Shown: in pieces, positions 1 to 5,126 of the stretch
Layout: the number at the start of each line of letters is the position of its first letter
How positions within the stretch are numbered: the stretch's first letter is position 1
Notes under the pieces: model-generated
Databases searched by the model: none
Seen by the model: only the letters and a program-made list of their open reading frames with translations
What the model was told of the DNA's origin: nothing
Assembly: GCA_964651325.1 (NCBI GenBank)
Contig: CAZYXP010000065.1
Location: 1 to 16,866, forward strand
Length of the DNA: 16,866 nucleotides
Direction of reading: 5' to 3'
Source of the DNA: JADFOB01 sp964651325
Lineage (GTDB): Bacteria; Planctomycetota; Phycisphaerae; UBA1845
Made by a program: the position numbers and the translations under genes

Positions 1-10
1 CGACTCCCAT

Positions 11-39
11 GAGCCGCGCGGGCGTGTGCCCCGCGGCTC
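11..39. repeat. GC-rich hairpin downstream of the pseudopilin gene
   Basis: GAGCCGCG (11-18) pairs with CGCGGCTC (32-39). Inside it GGGC (20-23) pairs with GCCC (28-31) around a GTGT loop, leaving C19 bulged. The stem lies about 100 bp beyond the stop of the minus-strand pseudopilin gene. Neither strand has a T-run after it, so a classic intrinsic terminator is not supported. It could still act as a 3' end structure, or be one copy of a dispersed GC-rich repeat. Nothing else was recognised in 1-135. Confidence 0.5.
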
Positions 40-135
40 GGGGGAATCGTCGAAACCAATGGACCGACCCAGACCGTACACGATTCTCTCAACGATGAGT
101 TTGGGCAACGACCGGCCCATCAATGCGGCAGCCCA

Positions 136-1158
136 TCAGAATACGTTGGGCGGATCCCGATCGCGGCCATCGCCGGAAAAGAAACGGTTGTTGGGCGGAT
201 CTTGGGCAGACTCGTCTTCGGGGTCTTGCAAAGTTGCCCCGGACCCACCACTTCCCATCGAGCCCACTCCTCCTTGCTCTTGAGTGGGGCAGGATTCGCC
301 CGCATCACTGAGGGCGAAGCAACCCCCCTCCGCCAACCGATAACCCAAGGCCTTGGGCGTCTTGCTCTCGGCGTGGGAATCGAAGAATACAGCATTGGCC
401 TTCTTCGCATGCCGCGGATCGACCGCTGTACGCGGGTCGTCCAGGCTATCACCCGGCCCACGGTCGGATCGGCTCGTCAACCGCGGCGGATCGAGCGTAT
501 AGCCGTGATTCCCCATCGCAGTCAGGCCGGTTCCATTGTTGGAATATCCTTGCCGAGCGCCCTTGGCGAATCCGGCGGCGGTCCCCATGCTGTCGGCAAT
601 CACGAGCGTGCCGCTCGGGCTCTTGACTTGGCTTTGAAGCACCGGGTAATTCCGGTAACGCCCGGTGTCGGCGAGCTGCCTTCCGTTGCCAAGGAATTGA
701 TAGTTGTATCCGTATCCGTGGTTTCGTTCATCGACCCACATTGGCTCCGTCGGACAGGCGTAGGCCTTGTGATCGTAGTCCTGCCGCGAGTCATTTCGAT
801 CCGGGCGATCGAATCCGTAAAGTCCGTTTTCCACACCGATGAGGGCCAGCCATCGAGGTCGCTCTTTCAGACCGTTGCCCACGTCGTAGATGTCTTCTTC
901 TTCCGATCCCTTCCGAAACAAGCGATTGGCAACCAAAGCGCCGTCATTCTCGTCGGCGTAAACTTGCAGCCCGCGGGCCAGCTCGCGCAGATTGGATAGG
1001 CACGCTGCCCCTTGCGCTTGCAATCGTCCGCGGCTTAGCGCGGGCACCAGGATCGCGGCGAGCAGGGCGATGATACTAATGACCGCCAACAGCTCTATAA
1101 TCGTGAATGCGGCATGCCGTGGCTGCCCGAGTGTCGGCGTCTTCAGTCTCTGCTTCAT
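136..1158 (-). CDS. Type II-secretion-like pseudopilin (prepilin N-terminal methylation domain, DUF1559-like)
   Basis: Predicted 340-aa secreted or pilus-like protein. A short basic leader (residues 1-17) is followed by the prepilin core FTIIELLAVISIIALLAAIL, the class III signal cut by prepilin peptidase, with the conserved Glu as fifth residue of the mature chain and one hydrophobic helix of about 20 residues. The rest is the soluble domain common in Planctomycetota (DUF1559 / H-X9-DG type), with a late NAVFFDSHAES segment matching that family's C-terminal signature, here DS instead of the usual DG. The residue before the cleavage site is Ala, where Gly is usual. The ATG at 1158 is chosen because GAGGAG (1169-1174) lies 10 nt upstream of it; in-frame ATGs at 1167 and 1200 are worse placed. 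The tail is Gly/Ser/Asp/Pro-rich and has a short in-frame repeat (DPPN). Transcribed alone, divergently from the inositol operon. The substrate and the pseudopilus it joins cannot be told from sequence. Confidence 0.85.
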   Translation of the reverse strand: MKQRLKTPTLGQPRHAAFTIIELLAVISIIALLAAILVPALSRGRLQAQGAACLSNLRELARGLQVYADENDGALVANRLFRKGSEEEDIYDVGNGLKERPRWLALIGVENGLYGFDRPDRNDSRQDYDHKAYACPTEPMWVDERNHGYGYNYQFLGNGRQLADTGRYRNYPVLQSQVKSPSGTLVIADSMGTAAGFAKGARQGYSNNGTGLTAMGNHGYTLDPPRLTSRSDRGPGDSLDDPRTAVDPRHAKKANAVFFDSHAESKTPKALGYRLAEGGCFALSDAGESCPTQEQGGVGSMGSGGSGATLQDPEDESAQDPPNNRFFSGDGRDRDPPNVF

Positions 1159-1168
1159 CGGCCCCATA

Positions 1169-1174
1169 CTCCTC
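1169..1174 (-). promoter_or_regulatory. Shine-Dalgarno site deciding the pseudopilin start
   Basis: GAGGAG on the minus strand lies 10 nt before the ATG at 1158 and only 1 nt before the in-frame ATG at 1167. It therefore favours 1158 as the start, which also gives a leader of normal prepilin length. Confidence 0.55.
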
Positions 1175-1262
1175 ACATGCGGTTTCGTTGCCTCGAACAC
1201 CCTATCTTATCGGGTTCAAGAGTGTCTTGCCACTAATAGGACTCAAGCTGAAACAAGCCGTG

Positions 1263-1292
1263 TTGGTAACATCCGATCGCATCACCTAAGAT
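1263..1292 (+). promoter_or_regulatory. Candidate sigma-70-like promoter giving a leaderless transcript
   Basis: TTGGTA (1263-1268) and TAAGAT (1287-1292) are 18 nt apart and match the -35 and -10 consensus at 4 of 6 bases each. Initiation about 7 nt after the -10 would fall on the A of the ATG at 1299. No Shine-Dalgarno sequence precedes that ATG, which is what a leaderless mRNA would show. The match is weak, so this is only a candidate. Confidence 0.3.
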
Positions 1293-1298
1293 GCGTCC

Positions 1299-2534
1299 AT
1301 GGCAGGTGTTAGCAAGAACAACGCAAAGGGACGCGATCGCGTCGGCCTTTGGATGATCGGCGCTTGTGGCGGGATCGGCAGCGCGGTCGCGCTCGGTCTT
1401 GCGGCGCTGCGCAAAGATCTTGCGCCGCCGATCGGCCTGGTAAGCGAATTACCCGACTTTTCGGCCCTCGGGCTCGTCCGTCCGGACGATGTCGTCGTCG
1501 GGGGTCACGAGATAAGAAAAGAGACACTTTATCAGGCCGTGCAGGCGTCACATCGGCAGTCGGGCCTGTTTGCGGCTGATTTGATCGAACAATGCCGATC
1601 GGATCTTCGCACAGGCCAGAGAAGGATTCGGCCCGGAACGCTCTGCGGCGCTTGTCCGTCGGCGTTGTCGATGTCGGATCGGCCCGACGCTCCAAAGGCA
1701 AAAAGTCCGGCGGAAGCCATTGAAGGGCTGTCGGCCGACATCAGCTCGTTCCGCAAGCGAAATCGACTTCGAACGGTGGTCGTGGTTCACGTGGCGTCGG
1801 CGGAGCCGCAATGCAAGCGGGTAGCGGCTCATCGCTCATATGCTCAGCTAGAGAAACGGCTGACGAAGCGCGACTTCAGCGTCCTACCGAGTAGCTCGAT
1901 TTATGCCCTGGCCGCGCTCGAGGCCGGTTGCCCGTATATCAATTTCACGCCCTCGACCGGGATCAATATACCAGCCATAGCAGAGCGGGCGCACATGCTC
2001 GGCCTGCCATTTATGGGCAATGACGGCAAGACGGGCGAGTCGCTTGTGAAGTCGTTTCTCGCGCCGATGTTCTTGTCACGCAATCTGAGCGTACGGAGTT
2101 GGTATGGGCAGAACCTTCTTGGCAATCGAGACGGGCTCGTACTCAAAGATCCGAAGACCAAGCGCGCCAAGATTCGTAGCAAGGATGGTTTGCTTTCCGA
2201 TTTGGATGGGGATTCGGGGTCTCGAACCGTTTCGATTGATTATCTCGAGTCGCTAGGCGATTGGAAGATCGCATGGGATTTCATTCACTTTGAGGGGTTT
2301 CTCAACACGAAGATGAGCTTGCAGTTTACCTGGCAGGGCAGCGATTCCGTACTCGCGGCCCCCTTGGTCATCGATTTGGTTCGGTTTGCCGAGCATGCCC
2401 ATCGGCACGGGTTGGTCGGCCCGCTAAAGCACTTGGCGTGCTTCTTCAAGGCGCCGATTGGCGTAACCCAACAAGCCTATCCTCAACAATGGGAACGAAT
2501 GGTTGCTTATGTCAAATCATCGCTTGCGCGCTAG
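1299..2534 (+). CDS. Inositol-3-phosphate synthase family protein
   Basis: A 411-aa protein of the myo-inositol-1(3)-phosphate synthase family. These NAD-dependent enzymes convert glucose 6-phosphate to inositol 3-phosphate in the cytosol. The N-terminus carries a Rossmann nucleotide-binding turn, GACGGIGS (residues 21-28). Family hallmarks follow in order: NFTPSTG (215-221), NDGKTGES (241-248), the Lys-rich NLLGNRDG to LKDPKTKRAK stretch (272-291), and the late block GFLNTKMSLQFTWQGSDSVL (333-352), where the family places catalytic lysines and phosphate contacts. First gene of a plus-strand operon, 42 nt before the TIM-barrel gene. No Shine-Dalgarno site precedes the ATG. The length is shorter than the roughly 510-530 aa of eukaryotic enzymes and suits a bacterial branch. 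The fold is clear. The exact substrate is less so, because in this operon the enzyme might make a cyclitol other than inositol phosphate. Confidence 0.85.
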   Translation: MAGVSKNNAKGRDRVGLWMIGACGGIGSAVALGLAALRKDLAPPIGLVSELPDFSALGLVRPDDVVVGGHEIRKETLYQAVQASHRQSGLFAADLIEQCRSDLRTGQRRIRPGTLCGACPSALSMSDRPDAPKAKSPAEAIEGLSADISSFRKRNRLRTVVVVHVASAEPQCKRVAAHRSYAQLEKRLTKRDFSVLPSSSIYALAALEAGCPYINFTPSTGINIPAIAERAHMLGLPFMGNDGKTGESLVKSFLAPMFLSRNLSVRSWYGQNLLGNRDGLVLKDPKTKRAKIRSKDGLLSDLDGDSGSRTVSIDYLESLGDWKIAWDFIHFEGFLNTKMSLQFTWQGSDSVLAAPLVIDLVRFAEHAHRHGLVGPLKHLACFFKAPIGVTQQAYPQQWERMVAYVKSSLAR

Positions 2535-2576
2535 CCGGTTCACCCGTGGCGATGAGTTCACGTGGATTGCGTGTCG

Positions 2577-3407
2577 ATGAGGCTAGCCTACAGTTCCAAC
2601 GCGTATATGCGGCAACCGCTCGAGACGGCGATGGAGCGCATCGCCGCGCTGGGGTATTCGGGGGTCGAGTTGATGGCCGACGTGCCGCATCTTTGGCCGG
2701 CAACGACGACCGACGACGACATCGCGCGGGTCAAAGCAACCCTGGAACGCCTAGGGCTGGTCATTTCAAACATCAATGCGTTCATGATGAACGCCGTCGA
2801 GGATTTCTGGCATCCTTCTTGGATTGAGCCTGATCAGGGCTACCGGCGACGTCGCGTGCAGCACACGATTGACGCGCTTCGGATGGCGGCCAAGCTTGGC
2901 GCGCCCTCGATCACCACGGAACCGGGCGGGCCGCTTGATCCGCACATGGATCGAAAACAGGCGTTGGATCTGTTTGTGGCTGGCTTGGAAGAGGTGCTTC
3001 CTGTTGCCGAGGAAGTAGGCGTGGCGCTCCTTGTCGAGCCGGAGCCGGAGCTATTGATCGAAAACGCGTCGGAGTTTCTCGAGCTGGCCAACCGGATGGA
3101 TTCGCCGGCGTTCGGCCTTAATTTCGACATCGGCCACTTTTACTGCGTGGCAGAGCCGCTCGCCGCCACGGTACACCGATTGAGCCATCTCACGCGGCAC
3201 TACCACCTCGAAGATATTGCCGCCGATCGGGTCCATGAGCATCTTATCCCGGGGCGCGGGGCGATCGATTTTTCCGACACGCTGGCCGCAATCCGGCAGA
3301 CGGAGTATGCGGGATGGATTACGGTCGAGCTCTACCCGTACCTCGACGATCCCGACAGTGCGGGGCGCGAGGCGAGAAACTACGTTGGGCGGCTGCTCGA
3401 ATCATGA
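2577..3407 (+). CDS. Sugar phosphate isomerase/epimerase-like TIM-barrel protein (AP endonuclease 2 / xylose isomerase-like)
   Basis: A 276-aa protein of the xylose isomerase-like TIM-barrel superfamily. Metal-ligand positions typical of the fold are visible: Glu154 in LLVEPEPE, Asp184 and His187 in NFDIGHF, His210 in HYHLEDI, and Glu251 in TVELYPY. The first strand reads MRLAYSSNAY. Members isomerise or epimerise sugars and cyclitols using a divalent metal. The substrate cannot be read here, but the neighbours (inositol phosphate synthase upstream, UbiA downstream) suggest a cyclitol or sugar intermediate. It recalls the EboE component of bacterial ebo operons, though that is inference. The ATG at 2577 is preferred because the family usually begins just before the first strand; GTG codons at 2562 and 2571 are in frame and possible. 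No strong Shine-Dalgarno site is seen. The stop overlaps the next start. Confidence 0.8.
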   Translation: MRLAYSSNAYMRQPLETAMERIAALGYSGVELMADVPHLWPATTTDDDIARVKATLERLGLVISNINAFMMNAVEDFWHPSWIEPDQGYRRRRVQHTIDALRMAAKLGAPSITTEPGGPLDPHMDRKQALDLFVAGLEEVLPVAEEVGVALLVEPEPELLIENASEFLELANRMDSPAFGLNFDIGHFYCVAEPLAATVHRLSHLTRHYHLEDIAADRVHEHLIPGRGAIDFSDTLAAIRQTEYAGWITVELYPYLDDPDSAGREARNYVGRLLES

Positions 3408-4381
3408 GTAAGCCCCGCGCCAAGTCACACAAGGCTCGCGGCAAGTCCGCAGGGTTCAAAGCCGGTAAGGAGCTTCCGGCCGAGGCCGCACGTCCTGATG
3501 CAGTGGGCTCGCGCATCACGCTGGCTCTGTCGCTGGTGCGTCCGGCCAACGTGCTCACCGCCGGCGCGGACTCGATGGCCGGATTCCTGATTGCGGGCGG
3601 TGATTTGCAGTTGCACGGGTGGGTGGTAGTGCGCTTGATTTTCGCTTCCATGGCGCTCTACGCCGGCGGAGTCGCCCTTAACGATGTGGCCGATGCCCCG
3701 GCGGACGCCATCAGCCGCCCGGACCGACCGATTTCCGCGGGAATCCTGTCTCGCACCACCGCGGGGGTGATTGGTGTCCTGCTGCTGGCGTTAGGTCTTG
3801 GCGCGGCGATTTCGGTAGGGACGCTACCGGCTATGGTCGCTGGTATGTGCATCCTCGCCATCTTGCTATACGACCTGGTCTTGCGGCGCACACCATTGGC
3901 GCCAATCGTCATGGGCGCGTGCCGCGCCTCGAACATGGCACTGGGCATAAGCGCTGTGGGTGGGCTTGTTACTGGCGTGACCATGCCCGTGGTGATTCTA
4001 TTTGTCTACGTGTCTTCGCTAACCCTCTTCGCACGTCGTGAGACCGGATCGATCAAGCGCGATCCGTTGATCGCGGGCTCGATCGGGATGATTGGCGCGG
4101 CGGCGGCCACGATTTTCTTGATCCCGTGGTCGCCGGCGTACGGCCTGGGGTGGCTTTCGTTGGTGGGCATGGCCGCAGCTTGGGTCGCAAGACTCGGGTG
4201 GCAAACGATTCACGCCGCACGGCCAAAATCCGTTCAGACCGCGGTCAAATGGCTGGTGCTGGGCATCGTCGGTCTTGACGCATTGATGGTCGGCGCCACA
4301 TGCGGCCTGGGCACAGGACTGATGGTTCTGGTGTTCCTGATTCCAGGAGCGCTGCTGGCGCGGCGGTTTTCGGTGGCGTAG
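3404..4381 (+). CDS. UbiA-family prenyltransferase (EboC-like)
   Basis: A 325-aa integral membrane protein of the UbiA superfamily, which transfers isoprenoid or other polar-lipid groups to acceptors in the membrane. A basic, Lys/Arg-rich cytosolic tail (1-35) precedes multiple hydrophobic helices starting near residue 45. The first Asp-rich motif is NDVADAPAD (93-101), followed by RPDRPISAG; it is the prenyl-diphosphate/Mg site of the family. The second motif region, YDLVLRR (156-162) then GACRASN (171-177), lacks the usual second DxxxD and looks like the EboC-type branch. The start is fixed by an ATGA overlap with the preceding stop (3404-3407), indicating translational coupling. It ends just before the repeat block and is convergent with the T6SS sheath gene. 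The acceptor and donor are unknown; a product of the two upstream enzymes is a reasonable guess. Confidence 0.82.
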   Translation: MSKPRAKSHKARGKSAGFKAGKELPAEAARPDAVGSRITLALSLVRPANVLTAGADSMAGFLIAGGDLQLHGWVVVRLIFASMALYAGGVALNDVADAPADAISRPDRPISAGILSRTTAGVIGVLLLALGLGAAISVGTLPAMVAGMCILAILLYDLVLRRTPLAPIVMGACRASNMALGISAVGGLVTGVTMPVVILFVYVSSLTLFARRETGSIKRDPLIAGSIGMIGAAAATIFLIPWSPAYGLGWLSLVGMAAAWVARLGWQTIHAARPKSVQTAVKWLVLGIVGLDALMVGATCGLGTGLMVLVFLIPGALLARRFSVA

Positions 4382-4430
4382 GAAGACTTGTCGGTGAGAG
4401 AATCGCTGACGGAGGTTGAACGGAACTGGT

Positions 4431-4490
4431 GGCCAAAGTTGCACGCTGATGGCCAAAGTTACAGGCTGAAAGCCAAAGTTACAGGCTGAA
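4431..4490. repeat. Three tandem copies of a 20-bp repeat
   Basis: Three consecutive 20-bp units begin at 4431, 4451 and 4471, each starting GGCCAAAGTT or AGCCAAAGTT. Units two and three differ at one base; unit one diverges in its second half. The last unit runs into AGCCTG, forming the hairpin CAGGCT-GAA-AGCCTG (4482-4496). Confidence 0.75.
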
Positions 4491-4755
4491 AGCCTGCGCT
4501 ACAGTAGCCGGTGGCAAGTCCGCCAATGGCGGACGCCGCCACCGGAACGGAACACACCCCAGACGACGTCCCTGAAAGGGACGGCTTCTGCTCGCCACGT
4601 TTGGCGTGATGGATTGTGTCATGGCTGTAGTTTGGACGCGGGTCCGCGGCGCTAACCCCGTCCAAGACGACGCCTTTCAGGGTCGCCATGTTGGCACGTC
4701 GCCAACCGGTGGCGGCGCTGCGCTTGCCACCGGCTACTATAGAGCAGCCTTTCAG
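4486..4755. mobile_element. MITE-like non-coding element with 33-bp imperfect terminal inverted repeats
   Basis: The left arm (4486-4518) and the right arm (4723-4755, reverse complement) match at 30 of 33 bases, with an uninterrupted 16-bp core AGTAGCCGGTGGCAAG. The interior is about 200 bp and encodes nothing recognisable. It holds further perfect hairpins: TCCGCC-AAT-GGCGGA (4519-4533), and CGTCCCT-GAA-AGGGACG (4567-4583). No transposase is nearby, so if mobile it would depend on another element. It could instead be a structured dispersed repeat rather than a transposon derivative. No clear target-site duplication was found, but tandem repeats at both borders obscure this. Confidence 0.45.
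4567..4583. repeat. Perfect 7-bp hairpin inside the repeat unit
   Basis: CGTCCCT and AGGGACG pair perfectly around a GAA loop. The same stem-GAA/TTC-stem layout occurs elsewhere in the block (4482-4496, and CAGCCT-TTC-AGGCTG in the 26-bp repeats), suggesting a common repeated structural theme. Confidence 0.55.
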
Positions 4756-4924
4756 GCTGAGGCAATAGANNNNNNNNNNNNNNNNNNNNNNNNNNNNNNN
4801 NNNNNNNNNNNNNNNNNNNNNNNNNNNNNNNNNNNNNNNNNNNNNNNNNNNNNNNNNNNNNNNNNNNNNGCGCTGCGCTTGCCACCGGCTACTATAGAGC
4901 AGCCTTTCAGGCTGAGGCAATAGA
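4715..4924. repeat. Identical 55-bp sequence on both edges of the scaffold gap
   Basis: Positions 4715-4769 and 4870-4924 are identical base for base. The first ends exactly at the gap and the second starts exactly after it. A 55-nt suffix equal to a 55-nt prefix is what two de Bruijn-graph contigs with k=55 would show when scaffolded without merging. A real tandem array is the alternative. Confidence 0.85.
4770..4869. other. 100-N scaffold gap
   Basis: Exactly 100 N, the usual placeholder for a gap of unknown size, so its length should not be taken literally. It lies wholly in non-coding repeats and breaks no gene. Confidence 0.98.
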
Positions 4925-4974
4925 ACAGCCTTTCAGGCTGAGGCAATAGAGCAGCCTTTCAGGTGGAGGCCGCA
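4897..4974. repeat. Three tandem copies of a 26-bp repeat
   Basis: Units at 4897-4922, 4923-4948 and 4949-4974 begin GAGCAGCCTTTCAG or GAACAGCCTTTCAG. The first two differ at one base; the third diverges in its last third. Each complete unit contains the small hairpin CAGCCT-TTC-AGGCTG. One further copy lies just before the gap at 4742-4767. The true copy number is uncertain because the gap lies within this array. Confidence 0.75.
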
Positions 4975-4998
4975 GTGGTCCAAGGCATTGTGGTGCTC

Positions 4999-5117
4999 TA
5001 ATATGACAGCGCTACGAGCGTCGATTGCAACCCGGAATCGCCGATTTGTCGAATCCGGCAACGGCGTTTTCGACATCGCCAACCGCGAATCGGAACAAAC
5101 CTAGCGATGTCATACTA
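4999..5117. repeat. Segment bounded by 16-bp inverted repeats
   Basis: TAATATGACAGCGCTA (4999-5014) and the reverse complement of TAGCGATGTCATACTA (5102-5117) match at 14 of 16 bases and enclose 87 bp with no coding potential. It ends 9 bp beyond the stop of the sheath gene. It may be a second small inverted-repeat element or a long-range stem at the 3' end of the sheath mRNA. The arms are far apart for a terminator. Confidence 0.4.
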
Positions 5118-5126
5118 ACCACATGC

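Larger units (their letters stand above)
4382..5126. other. Gene-free repeat block between convergent genes
   Basis: This 745-bp stretch holds no credible gene. It contains 20-bp and 26-bp tandem repeats, several perfect hairpins, a MITE-like inverted-repeat unit, a scaffold gap, and a further 119-bp inverted-repeat segment. Open frames across it run through the N gap or the repeats and show no domain. It separates the plus-strand UbiA gene from the minus-strand sheath gene. No intrinsic terminator with a T-run was recognised for either gene. Confidence 0.75.

Noticed and set aside
202..999. Long plus-strand open frame (265 codons) antisense to the pseudopilin gene
   Set aside because: It is the antisense shadow of the pseudopilin gene, whose prepilin motif is unambiguous; the translated product shows no recognisable domain.
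4606..4923. Open frames on both strands across the repeat block
   Set aside because: They run through the 100-N gap and through tandem and inverted repeats. No domain or ribosome-binding site supports them.
4431..4974. CRISPR array in the tandem repeats
   Set aside because: The 20-bp and 26-bp units are contiguous, with no unique spacers between them, and no cas genes are nearby.
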